64,000 nucleotides of DNA from Pseudoalteromonas luteoviolacea (GTDB taxonomy: Bacteria; Pseudomonadota; Gammaproteobacteria; Enterobacterales; Alteromonadaceae): positions 908,501-972,500 of the forward strand of contig NZ_JWIC01000004.1 of assembly GCF_000814765.1 (NCBI RefSeq). Reading direction: 5' to 3'. This document shows positions 35,094-43,255 of the stretch, one piece after another (position 1 is the stretch's first letter; each line of letters opens with the position of its first letter). The notes under the pieces are model-generated. The model saw nothing but the letters and a program-made list of their open reading frames with translations. It was not told where the DNA came from and made no database searches. The translations under genes were made by a program, and so were the position numbers.

Positions 35094-36914
35094 ATGTTTG
35101 GAAAAAGCTACCGTCGATCGATACATCTCATTTTACTTATACCTATGACATTATGGGGGTCTTCGCTGCACGCCAGCATCCCCATAGAGTCTTCCGCGCC
35201 CACTCAGTTGATTGCTAAAGTGCACTCTGCAACTGAAGTCGGGCTCAGTTGGCAGGCACCTATCGGTGTTGAAGGCATTACTGGTTATCGTGTGTTTCGT
35301 GATGGTAAACGTATTGGCCGCACTAAAATGACCTTTTTTGTTGATACGTCAGCGACCCCTAATTTTGTGCACAGTTATGATGTCGTGGCCGTGGCAAGAG
35401 CACAGGGGAGAAAAACCAGCCAACGTTCCAATACCGATAGTGTAAAAACACTCAGCAATGATACCAACGATGGTATGCGTAATGGTTCGGTGATCAGAGT
35501 GGGGATTGCAAGGCTGGTGGATCACTGTGGTACTAATGATCTGGAAACAATACCAGCGCAAGCGCTGGATGCTTGTATGGATAAGCTGATCGAGCACTAT
35601 ACGCTCAAAACGGGCTTAGAAGATATGCAGGCTTATGTGGCGCGCTATCGTCGACAAGAAGACAGTCAAATGATAGAGCTTGGTAAACGCCTATTTTTTA
35701 GCAAAGCTTTAAGTCAGAACTTTGATACCTCCTGTGCTTCCTGTCATCACCCTGCGCAAGGTTGCGGCAGTGATGGCTTATCGCTATCTATTGGCGTGAA
35801 TGCTGAAGATGCTGATGTAATGGGGCTAGGCCGCAGTGATGGGCTGACGGTTCCTGCTGTGGGCAGAAATTCACCGCCAATATGTAATTCTGCACTTTGG
35901 GTTGACAGTATGTTTTGGGATCAACGTGTACGGTTACGAGAAGCGAATCGAGACAGTGAGGTGGGGACTGTGTCCATGGCAGACATACAAACACCTGAGC
36001 TTGATGTGACGCGCTTAATAAATGAAGAAGTAGAAAGTTCAGATCCATTACGTTTGTTGATGGCACAGGCTCATTTTCCAATAACCGCGGCTGCAGAAAT
36101 GGGTGACCCCAGCGGCTTTGAATCGCCACAAGCTTACCGGGAGTTTATCGCACAGCGGCTATCCGATAATTGGAAGCCTCTCTTTGTCGCGGCGTTTGGT
36201 GATGAGCAGATAGATTTCTTGCGTATAGCGCGTGCTATGGCCGCTTACCAAGCGTCATTTATGTTCATAGATAACCCATTTTTTGATTATATCGATGGCG
36301 AGAAGCAAAAACTGAGTGAAGCGCAAAAACGGGGGGCTTTGTTTTTTTATACCGCCGCAGGTTGTGCAAATTGTCATGACGGTGTGATGTTTACGCCTGA
36401 ACGCACTCGCGGTCCATTGTACCCGCAACTTGGTATACATGGTGTCGCAGATGGAAACTTTAAAAATCAATTTAGAATGCCAAGCTTATTAAATGTGGGC
36501 ATCACCGCACCGTATGGAGACAAAGGGGTATTTGCCACATTAGAGCGTGTTATTGAGCATTACTCAGATGTGACAGGGTCGTTGGAGCGTTTTTATGGCG
36601 ATCGCGAAACCTGTGGTTTACCGCAGTTTCAACACTTGAATGCTGAGCAATGCGAACTGGTTGTCGGTGAGGCAGGAGATTACGTTCTGGCATTGAATGC
36701 GCAAAATCGAGCGGCCTCAGATCGGGGGGACGATGCCATTATTCGTGGTTTTACTGAGACACAAATCAGCTACCTTGCAGCATTTTTGCACGCGTTAACT
36801 GACCCGGAAGCCTTAGCTGGTAGTAATGAAATTAATGCGCTTATTCCGTTTCGTGATGGTGGACCGGATGGCCACCAGTTCGATGCCATAAACCGTGATG
36901 GAGGTGCGCTGTAG
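35094..36914 (+). CDS. Di-haem cytochrome c peroxidase/MauG-family protein with N-terminal FN3 domain
   Basis: Exported protein of 606 residues. After a signal peptide (~1-28) comes a fibronectin-III-like domain (~35-115: LIAKVHSATEVGLSWQAP...GYRVFRDGKRIG), then a domain of the bacterial di-haem peroxidase family with two CXXCH sites: CASCH (~211) and CANCH (~430). The FN3 front is unusual; standard CcpA peroxidases and MauG lack it. The start is the ATG at 35094 because GGAGGA lies six bases upstream; an earlier in-frame start has none. It is likely periplasmic or surface-exposed. Its electron donor and oxidation target are unknown. A stem-loop follows the stop. Confidence 0.85.
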   Translation: MFGKSYRRSIHLILLIPMTLWGSSLHASIPIESSAPTQLIAKVHSATEVGLSWQAPIGVEGITGYRVFRDGKRIGRTKMTFFVDTSATPNFVHSYDVVAVARAQGRKTSQRSNTDSVKTLSNDTNDGMRNGSVIRVGIARLVDHCGTNDLETIPAQALDACMDKLIEHYTLKTGLEDMQAYVARYRRQEDSQMIELGKRLFFSKALSQNFDTSCASCHHPAQGCGSDGLSLSIGVNAEDADVMGLGRSDGLTVPAVGRNSPPICNSALWVDSMFWDQRVRLREANRDSEVGTVSMADIQTPELDVTRLINEEVESSDPLRLLMAQAHFPITAAAEMGDPSGFESPQAYREFIAQRLSDNWKPLFVAAFGDEQIDFLRIARAMAAYQASFMFIDNPFFDYIDGEKQKLSEAQKRGALFFYTAAGCANCHDGVMFTPERTRGPLYPQLGIHGVADGNFKNQFRMPSLLNVGITAPYGDKGVFATLERVIEHYSDVTGSLERFYGDRETCGLPQFQHLNAEQCELVVGEAGDYVLALNAQNRAASDRGDDAIIRGFTETQISYLAAFLHALTDPEALAGSNEINALIPFRDGGPDGHQFDAINRDGGAL

Positions 36915-36925
36915 TCACAACTTCA

Positions 36926-36955
36926 AGCAGGTGTATGAGTACACCTGCTATTTAT
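36926..36955 (+). terminator. Terminator after the di-haem peroxidase gene
   Basis: Perfect ten-base stem (AGCAGGTGTA / TACACCTGCT), four-base loop, followed by ATTTATAT. It lies 11 bases past the stop. Confidence 0.75.
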
Positions 36956-37061
36956 ATAAATCATTGAATTACTGTCTCGGCTGGCTTTTTATTCATCTTT
37001 TTTTGTTTTAGGATTGTGTACTAATAAGCAATTAATAGCTTGCAGCATTAAGGATAGTAGT

Positions 37062-37610
37062 GTGGTAGATTTTAATTCCGTTATTGAAACGTGGCATGAC
37101 TTTTATTCCGTCTTGTCACAAGTCAGTGCAACGTTTGCAGGTTTGCTCTTTGTGAGTCTATCTCTGCGTCACGAGCTACTGAACCACCCTGAGTTTGTGC
37201 GGGTAAAACGATTGGCACAGCACACTTTTAAAGCCTTTCTATTTCTGGTGATATTTGCGTTGATATTTATCATTCCTAAGGCAGGGTTGTTGGGGACAAC
37301 TATTCCTTTGTTCTTGGTTGCGCTCTATGCATTTGTTATTACTGCAAGAGGCCTACAAATTGAACTAAAAGATAAATGTGACTATGCCGTACAGGTATCA
37401 GGTGCGAGTAAAATCTACCTGCTTTCGATGTTAACTTACTTGATGTTCGGCATTGTTGCCGTGCTACTGTTTCTTGGTATTGATAAAGCGCTCTATTTGG
37501 TTGTGGGTTTGGTCATATGGACACTTGCCTTGGTGACCACAAGTTCATGGAAATTATTGGCAGAATTAAACGAAGATAATATGAATCAAAGTTGTCAGCA
37601 ATCAAAGTGA
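37062..37610 (+). CDS. Unknown inner-membrane protein (GTG start)
   Basis: 182 residues with four to five membrane helices. The motif FYSVLSQVSATFAGLLFVSLSLRHELL near the N-terminus is typical of a widespread uncharacterised family of small membrane proteins. I place the start at GTG 37062 because AAGGAT lies about seven bases upstream and the residues before it look non-conserved; a longer frame begins at TTG 37014. It is monocistronic, between the peroxidase gene and a strong bidirectional terminator. Function unknown. Confidence 0.7.
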   Translation: MVDFNSVIETWHDFYSVLSQVSATFAGLLFVSLSLRHELLNHPEFVRVKRLAQHTFKAFLFLVIFALIFIIPKAGLLGTTIPLFLVALYAFVITARGLQIELKDKCDYAVQVSGASKIYLLSMLTYLMFGIVAVLLFLGIDKALYLVVGLVIWTLALVTTSSWKLLAELNEDNMNQSCQQSK

Positions 37611-37619
37611 CCCACTTAA

Positions 37620-37653
37620 TTAAAAAGCCCAGCTTTTAAACTGGGCTTTTTAA
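37620..37653. terminator. Bidirectional intrinsic terminator
   Basis: Perfect 13-bp stem (TTAAAAAGCCCAG / CTGGGCTTTTTAA) with an eight-base loop. A- and T-runs at the stem base serve both the plus-strand membrane protein gene and the minus-strand PepSY gene. Confidence 0.92.
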
Positions 37654-37669
37654 CTTGCGTAGGTCGTGG

Positions 37670-39268
37670 TTATGGTGCTGTACTTAACTCGGCGTCAGTC
37701 TGGTTAATATCTTGTTGCACCTGTTCAGTTTGCTTCGCAAACTTCAACGCGCTATACCAACATAAGCTGGCAATCGAGATTAACATCACATCGACGATAA
37801 CAAGATCTACCAGCACCATATTTGACAACACATCACCAAATTGTAGGTAATTTGGTATATTGAGCAGTGCTGCCAAGGCATACAACAGCCCTGATAATTT
37901 TAACGTGTAGTGACAAAACATGGGTTGCAGCTTGATTAACAGCGACGCGACGATACTGATGAAAAAGCTGATATACACAATTGCTTGAATACTGGTCATA
38001 CGCCCGGCTATATCAAGTGGGATAACTTTTGCTGCAACAGCACCTAAGGCCAGTGCAATCATACACCCGATAAATGCCCCTGAGGTTAAACGAGTAACGA
38101 AAGTAAGGCTGCGTTCGCTTTGCTTTTTCTGTTTGGCGCGTTTGCTGATCCACATGAGATTACCAGTAACAATCACATAAGCGGTTGCCAGTCCTAGAAT
38201 AAAAAAGGCAATCCGCATCCCATAACCGGCAAAGTCGCCAAAATGCAAGCTGGCAATCGTTGCAAGACCCCCACGCAAGTTGTTGTCGTAGTTGTCTGTG
38301 GTGATATAAATTTGCTGCTGATCTTTGAGGGTATAGCGTACATCCACTTCGTTAGAGAACTCATCATTACTCTTACCCATAAATACCAACACCGCATTTT
38401 CATCTCCGAAGTGCTCTATCATCATCAGTCTAAGCTTGGCATCACCCATTGCTTCCATGGCTCTCGGGTACAGCGCATCAATCCCTTGCATTGGCATACG
38501 TTTATCAGCTTCTTCAATATGAGGCTCATTAAATCCTGCAGCCTGTAGTACTTTTTCTTGGCTGCCTTGATACAAAATTAACGCGTATGAGATTTGATAG
38601 ATGATCACAAGGTTGAATACTAGGCCTGTGAATGCGTACATGATATGAAATGGTAAGCCCATGGTGCCAATTAGGTTATGGGCATCAAGCCATTTATCTT
38701 TGTTTGCGCTAAAACGGTATTGATAAAAGTTTTTAAACAATTTACGCCAATGGATCACTACACCGCTGAGCAGGGCGACAAAAAAGAACAGAGTAATAAT
38801 ACCGACAAAGTATAAGCCAATGCGCCCAAGGCCTAAATCATAGTGTAAATGGTATACAAAATTGGCGTATTGAAAGTCATTGGCGTCGGCAATCACATCA
38901 CCGGTCATGGGATCGAGCAATAAGTACATATCTTGGTGATCTTCACCAGTTTCTGGGTGAGGCTCATCAAGCTCAACGGCAAAGTAGACCTGAACGAATG
39001 GGTTTCGCTCTGAAGGCTCATATAAATAGAAGCCATGGTGCGTATCTACTTGGTATTGCGCATCGAGCTTAGCTAAGACGGTATCATAGGAGACCTGCTT
39101 GCCATGTGGTGCATGCTCACCTATCAAGGCTACTTTTTCCCAAGTATCGATGTTCGCTCTAAACAGGCTGATTGAACCGGCAATAAATACGATAAACAAA
39201 ACAAATGAAATGATGAGACCAATCCAAGCGTGTGCATTGGTGAGTGTCTTTAAAGTTTGGTTTTTCAT
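37670..39268 (-). CDS. PepSY-associated transmembrane protein (iron-uptake type)
   Basis: Inner-membrane protein of 532 residues in the PepSY_TM / PiuB family. It has an N-terminal helix (NAHAWIGLIISFVLFIVFIAGSISLFR), a periplasmic PepSY-like domain (~60-140), and a paired helix block containing HLHYDLGLGRIGLYFVGIITLFFFVALLSGVVIHW. His residues within and flanking helices could bind haem or metal. Additional helices (~390-510) extend the protein beyond the usual core. Family members are associated with ferric-siderophore reduction at the inner membrane. It is last in a three-gene minus-strand set with two small membrane proteins; no TonB receptor is adjacent in this window. Confidence 0.88.
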   Translation of the reverse strand: MKNQTLKTLTNAHAWIGLIISFVLFIVFIAGSISLFRANIDTWEKVALIGEHAPHGKQVSYDTVLAKLDAQYQVDTHHGFYLYEPSERNPFVQVYFAVELDEPHPETGEDHQDMYLLLDPMTGDVIADANDFQYANFVYHLHYDLGLGRIGLYFVGIITLFFFVALLSGVVIHWRKLFKNFYQYRFSANKDKWLDAHNLIGTMGLPFHIMYAFTGLVFNLVIIYQISYALILYQGSQEKVLQAAGFNEPHIEEADKRMPMQGIDALYPRAMEAMGDAKLRLMMIEHFGDENAVLVFMGKSNDEFSNEVDVRYTLKDQQQIYITTDNYDNNLRGGLATIASLHFGDFAGYGMRIAFFILGLATAYVIVTGNLMWISKRAKQKKQSERSLTFVTRLTSGAFIGCMIALALGAVAAKVIPLDIAGRMTSIQAIVYISFFISIVASLLIKLQPMFCHYTLKLSGLLYALAALLNIPNYLQFGDVLSNMVLVDLVIVDVMLISIASLCWYSALKFAKQTEQVQQDINQTDAELSTAP

Positions 39269-39272
39269 CGTA

Positions 39273-39521
39273 TTATACCAGTAAAATAACGTTAAGGAGT
39301 GCAGAAGGGAGCAGCACTAAAAACATGTGCTTGGCGGCTTTAATTGCAGTGTCAAATGCGTACACCCAAACCATAACTCCAGCCCAAATAGGGAAGCCTA
39401 AAATGAGTCCGATGAGCAAGCGTGTATCTTCAGCAAAGGGTAAAATTAAGTTGGTATTAAGGGCCAACGAAATTGAAATACATAATCCTGCAAAGAAACC
39501 TAGAATCGTTTTAGGCCACAT
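39273..39521 (-). CDS. Small membrane protein of the PepSY operon (DUF3649-like)
   Basis: 82 residues with two to three hydrophobic helices. In iron-uptake operons a DUF3649 protein commonly sits beside PepSY_TM and DUF3325 proteins, and position and size fit that pattern; sequence alone is weak evidence. I start at ATG 39521 (MWPKTILGFFAG) because GGGGGGA lies about six bases upstream; a longer start at 39554 would overlap the preceding gene by 44 bases instead of 11. It is four bases from the PepSY gene. Confidence 0.65.
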   Translation of the reverse strand: MWPKTILGFFAGLCISISLALNTNLILPFAEDTRLLIGLILGFPIWAGVMVWVYAFDTAIKAAKHMFLVLLPSALLNVILLV

Positions 39522-39846
39522 AAAGCGTCCCCCCAACTGTTGTACAAAGTACAACGAGTAACATCGATACAGACATAAACAGACGCTTGGACTTACCTGA
39601 TAAAATTGTCACAGATACGAGCCCCAACATGAGTACGACTAAGCTCGCTAAAAGTGCCGAAACAAGTGGGAAGGTGTGCGCAAAAAGTGCATTTGCAACA
39701 ACGTATAGTGCTAAAGCAATCAGGTAGCCGACGGCTTTATTCAGCGGCTTGTCCATTAAGCGCTGTTTTGGGCTAGATAGGTACAGCAGTAGAGAGGCTG
39801 CCCATATGGGGATAATAGCGAGAAAGCTCATGTAAATAAAAATCAT
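39511..39846 (-). CDS. Small membrane protein of the PepSY operon (DUF3325-like)
   Basis: About 111 residues with four hydrophobic helices. It fits the DUF3325 place in a PepSY/DUF3649/DUF3325 iron-uptake set, but the identification is by context. The start is uncertain: ATG 39846 (MIFIYMSF) is chosen, ATG 39831 and a TTG at 39894 are alternatives, and none has a strong ribosome site. The 3' end overlaps the next gene by 11 bases. No Fur box was convincingly found in the 99-bp upstream gap. Confidence 0.6.
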   Translation of the reverse strand: MIFIYMSFLAIIPIWAASLLLYLSSPKQRLMDKPLNKAVGYLIALALYVVANALFAHTFPLVSALLASLVVLMLGLVSVTILSGKSKRLFMSVSMLLVVLCTTVGGTLYVA

Positions 39847-39945
39847 TGTTATTTTGTTGTTTATTGTTTCAATAAGTGAATCAAATTTCAACAATAAAAG
39901 TATGAAGATCTTACAACCTGAGCCTAAGCAGCATGCAAAAATGTA

Positions 39946-40587
39946 TTAAATGAGTAAAAAAGACCACAGTGTTCTTGTTTTCGGGTCGCTGGGATCAGGG
40001 CCGACTTCTGTTCCACCCATAAGTTTAAATGTGCTGACAAGCGGTGCATTGATGATCTGTGTTCTACCAATCATATGACAGTAACCTTGTGCTTTTGCAC
40101 CACTCAAAAAATGCTCAGTTAGCTTAAATATTAAACCCATACCGAGCTTGGTTTTATGTAATTCCTTATTGATAATTATCATATCTGCATATAAGCCGGG
40201 TTTGGTATCACTTGGTAATGTTCTGGGAAACCCCCAAATGAGGCCAATGAGTTTTCCTTGGTCAAATGCAAGATATCCTAAGCTATTTTGCTTAGATGAA
40301 AAGTAGTGCTGGGTACGGGAGGGGCTCCAAAATGACACCAATGGAGTATCACAAGTAGGGCAGCGTGTTTTGTTGTGATATGTCCCTGTGTCTACACTGA
40401 ATTGGTTGCCTTTACAGTGTGGACAAACATACCCCAATTGCACAACTGCGTCTTTTGTACAGTAGGCTTGATGAAGATAATCAGCCAATACATCGGCACC
40501 CCCAATAGACTCAACACTAAACGCTTTGTACTCAAGGTGAGCAACTTTACTGGTCATTTTTTTGATAAGCTTTTGTCTTTTGGTCAT
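39946..40587 (-). CDS. GNAT-like acetyltransferase with internal zinc ribbon
   Basis: 213 residues: an N-terminal helical part, then a four-Cys zinc-ribbon-like insert (CPHCKGNQ...TRCPTCDTP, ~ residues 60-90), then a GNAT-like fold ending in LIGLIWGFPRTLP...LHKTKLGMGLIFKLTEHFL and HMIGRTQI. The GNAT acetyl-CoA loop is degenerate (LGMGLIF), so catalytic activity is uncertain. Its ATG overlaps the TGA of the racemase gene (ATGA), pointing to translational coupling and a common pathway. The substrate is unknown; the zinc ribbon suggests protein or nucleic-acid contact. Confidence 0.7.
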   Translation of the reverse strand: MTKRQKLIKKMTSKVAHLEYKAFSVESIGGADVLADYLHQAYCTKDAVVQLGYVCPHCKGNQFSVDTGTYHNKTRCPTCDTPLVSFWSPSRTQHYFSSKQNSLGYLAFDQGKLIGLIWGFPRTLPSDTKPGLYADMIIINKELHKTKLGMGLIFKLTEHFLSGAKAQGYCHMIGRTQIINAPLVSTFKLMGGTEVGPDPSDPKTRTLWSFLLI

Positions 40588-41294
40588 AAGTGGAAAGTGG
40601 TCTTTTTGGGTTGTGAGATTAATCGTAAGCTCTCTTGAGCTAACAATGTGATAGGGTCTATAGTTGGAATTTTTGCCAATGGCGGCAGATCTGTGCAACC
40701 GAGAATAATGAGTTCGGCACCCCGGGAAATAAGGCGCTCGGCAATACCAAGTAGCCTGTTAGGTGTGTACTCAGAGCCCAACGCGTGTGCATTGGATACT
40801 TGAGACAGGATGAATTGATCAATCTGTCTTTGTTCAAATGCGGTTGGCAGCTCAAGTGCAATACCATGTTCATTTAGGGTGTTTAAATATAAGCTTTGCT
40901 TTATGGTTTGTGAGGTCGCGAGTAACCCCACTTTTTTTATCTTATTACGAGCAAGAGAATTCACGGCAAGTTCAATGATGTTTAGCACAGGGATGGAGAC
41001 TTGCGATTGAATATCTGCAACAAAGCAGGTCAGTGTATTGCACGGTAAAGTAATTAAATCTGCCCCACCTTGTGCGAGTTGTTTGGCCGACTCAATTAGA
41101 AGCGATCGATAGGGATCAAGTTTTGCGCCTTTGGTTAAGGCAGTTGCTTCCAAGCTGTAAGGGACGGGCAGGCTATCGAGTAATATATGAGGCCTATGCG
41201 CCAAACGATTATTATGTTGTTGTAAGCTTAAATAAAACTGGGCACTTGCACTGGGTCCAACGCCGCCGATGATACCTATGGTATGCATAATCAC
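40584..41294 (-). CDS. Aspartate/glutamate racemase-family protein
   Basis: Cytoplasmic PLP-independent racemase of 236 residues. Two catalytic Cys occur in the expected contexts: LPCNTL (~ residue 85) and ILGCTDLPPL (~ residue 198). The N-terminus GIIGGVGPSAS matches the family's GGMGP-type start. Substrate is probably Asp or Glu, but some members act on hydantoins or other amino acids. It is the first gene of a coupled pair with the zinc-ribbon GNAT. A start three codons in (41288) is also possible. Confidence 0.85.
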   Translation of the reverse strand: MIMHTIGIIGGVGPSASAQFYLSLQQHNNRLAHRPHILLDSLPVPYSLEATALTKGAKLDPYRSLLIESAKQLAQGGADLITLPCNTLTCFVADIQSQVSIPVLNIIELAVNSLARNKIKKVGLLATSQTIKQSLYLNTLNEHGIALELPTAFEQRQIDQFILSQVSNAHALGSEYTPNRLLGIAERLISRGAELIILGCTDLPPLAKIPTIDPITLLAQESLRLISQPKKTTFHL

Positions 41295-41321
41295 AATTTT
41301 ACCGTGTATAAATATTATTGT

Positions 41322-41533
41322 TGGCGATTATCTATACATTTCCACCCAAGTCTATTACGTAAATATTACACCTCATTATCAAGTTGAGGGTGGTTTAATA
41401 GAATAGTATTAATTTAAATGTGTATTTTATGTGAAAAATAGGTGTTTTATTTTAATTAAAACGATAGGCTATAGCGGCGTAGTGTGATAACTACGCTGAT
41501 ATATTTGATCGTAATATTTACAAGGAACTTAAC
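41322..41533 (+). promoter_or_regulatory. Duplicated upstream region of secreted paralog A
   Basis: About 210 bases that match, with many substitutions, the region before paralog B (43044-43255): GCGATTATCTATACATTT..., GAATAGTATTAA..., GATAGGCTATA and ATATATTTGATCGTAATA-type stretches recur in order. It shows that the tandem duplication carried the promoter along. Confidence 0.7.
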
Positions 41534-42715
41534 ATGAAATATATACAGGGTACTTTGTTAGCCCTCTCTCTGTGCTTTTCGGCATTTGGGCAATCAAGCG
41601 TAATACAGGTAGATAATTTGTGTGGACCAAACGGTGTCATGCAGCCTGAGTTAAAGCAATTTCGGCATGAAAGTATGTCAATCGATGCTGCACAACCGCA
41701 GTCTAGTGACAAAACGGGTATCAGGTTTTTGGGCTTTGACATCACCGAAAGTGGAAGTGAGAAAAACCTGACGGCTCGGTTTGCAGGTGGTGATGGACTT
41801 ACCTATGCATATGCTGACATATATTCAGGTGATCACGATTTAATCTGTGGGGAAGTGTATAGTTCAGCACGTGAGAACAATTTTGCATGGGCCATCAATA
41901 TGCCGCTTTCTGGTTTGCCGGCGATATTAAATCAAGAGGGCGAGATAGCAATATGGTTACTGAGCTTTCATGACGTTAACGGTGTAGTGGAAGACCGTAT
42001 CAGTGAAATAACGTATGATAAACAAGCATTAATAGAGCTAGTTAATCATCACTCTGACACTGCGTTGCCTTATCAATTAACTATCGCACACCCAAGTGAC
42101 TTGGAAACACAGCATGGTCCAAACCGCATTGTATATTGTCTCAATAGCCGCTTTTTCAATTGTGACTACTCTATTCATGAGCATCCAAGGGGTGATGATG
42201 CTCGATGGAATACAATTGGTATTGCGCTGCCTTTTAAAGGTCAATTGACTTTAGATGGCTATGTTTCGTCAATTCTTTATAAAGAAGACATCACCTCAGA
42301 TATGAAGGTAATGGCAACAGACATTGGCGTATGGCATGCAGATGTGCATGAGCCATTTCAGCTAGGCGCATTGCATCCGAATAGTAAAGCCTTTTTGTCA
42401 CAGTTTATGACGCTAAGCCATAGTGTGGACGCAGACACCGGGAAAACCGAATCGACAATTGCATGGGATATCCCAGTGGTGCATGGTGAATTTCTAAGTA
42501 ATGGTACGTTTGTACGTGATTACAATACATACCTTTTGTATAACTTTGCTGTACAAAGAAATCCATTAGGTAGCTTACAAGATGCACTAAATAATGGGTA
42601 TACCGAAGCGCAGTATCATACACAAACCAAAACGAGCAGTATTGCGATGACAGGGTTACATGATTCATTAAACGGTGTTTTAAAGCTTGCCCCATTGACG
42701 GTGACATATCCATAA
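41534..42715 (+). CDS. Secreted protein of unknown function, paralog A
   Basis: 393 residues with a signal peptide (MKYIQGTLLALSLCFSAFGQS, cleavage near 19). The mature protein has Cys pairs (CGPNG..., CGEVY, CLNSRFFNCDY) and no domain I recognise. Nearly the whole length aligns with paralog B at 43256-44437, with the last third the most conserved (HPNSKAFLSQF, STIAWDIP, RDYNT-LLYNFAVQ, NPLGSLQDAL). The ribosome site is ACAAGGA. Gene context suggests an extracellular or periplasmic role; nothing indicates an enzyme active site. Confidence 0.8.
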   Translation: MKYIQGTLLALSLCFSAFGQSSVIQVDNLCGPNGVMQPELKQFRHESMSIDAAQPQSSDKTGIRFLGFDITESGSEKNLTARFAGGDGLTYAYADIYSGDHDLICGEVYSSARENNFAWAINMPLSGLPAILNQEGEIAIWLLSFHDVNGVVEDRISEITYDKQALIELVNHHSDTALPYQLTIAHPSDLETQHGPNRIVYCLNSRFFNCDYSIHEHPRGDDARWNTIGIALPFKGQLTLDGYVSSILYKEDITSDMKVMATDIGVWHADVHEPFQLGALHPNSKAFLSQFMTLSHSVDADTGKTESTIAWDIPVVHGEFLSNGTFVRDYNTYLLYNFAVQRNPLGSLQDALNNGYTEAQYHTQTKTSSIAMTGLHDSLNGVLKLAPLTVTYP

Positions 42716-42769
42716 ATGTCAGATGAGAGCAGGCAACAGCCTGCTTCTCGCAAAGTGCGCCAAAAGGTC

Positions 42770-42930
42770 TTAGATGTCTTCAGTAGTGTTAGCTTTGTTT
42801 TTTACGAGAGTGTGTAAGGTGTATTTTGGCCACTCAGTAGTGGGTGGGCTAAATCGCGTTTTTGCTCATGCAGCTGTCAATGGGCAATAAACTGACTGAA
42901 TATCACGGCGTTGTGCTTATTTTCTCTCGG
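42770..42930 (-). pseudogene. Degenerate duplicate of the 3' end of the SNF2 helicase gene
   Basis: The stretch after paralog A matches the complement-strand end of the helicase gene at 44494-44600, including GAGAGTGTGTAAG and TTTTGCTCATGCA, and then, after the loss of about 310 bases, the helicase region near 44911-44960 (CAGCTGT-AATGG, AAACTGACTGAATATCA). It has frame-disrupting changes and no start. It is the footprint of the tandem duplication that created paralogs A and B. Confidence 0.8.
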
Positions 42931-43255
42931 TGCTTACATCACTCATTTATAGTGCCCCTATTTTGCCTCTTTTATTAATATTCTCTCCTCCAAATTATAA
43001 GAGGTGGGTATGGTACCTATTAGTATATGAAGTCTATGAGGCGGGTGATTATCTGTATATTTACGCCCAAGCACGCTACGCAAATTTTTATACATCACCA
43101 ATAACTTAAAGGTTATTACGTAGAATAGTATTAAATTAAATGTTTGCTTTATGTGAATTGTAGGAGTTTTATTTTAATCAAGACGATAGGCTATATAAAC
43201 GCAGATTGAAAACTGCGCAGATATATTTAATCGTAATACTTACAAGGATCTGAAC
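42931..43255 (+). promoter_or_regulatory. Upstream region of secreted paralog B
   Basis: Non-coding. The left part (42931-43040) is unmatched AT-rich sequence; from ~43044 it resembles the upstream region of paralog A. ACAAGGATC precedes the ATG. No RNA gene seen. Confidence 0.55.

Noticed and set aside
40160..40190. Fur-box-like GATAATTATCAT in front of the PepSY genes
   Set aside because: It lies inside the coding sequence of the zinc-ribbon GNAT gene (Ile/Asn codons) and is over 300 bases from the PepSY operon start.
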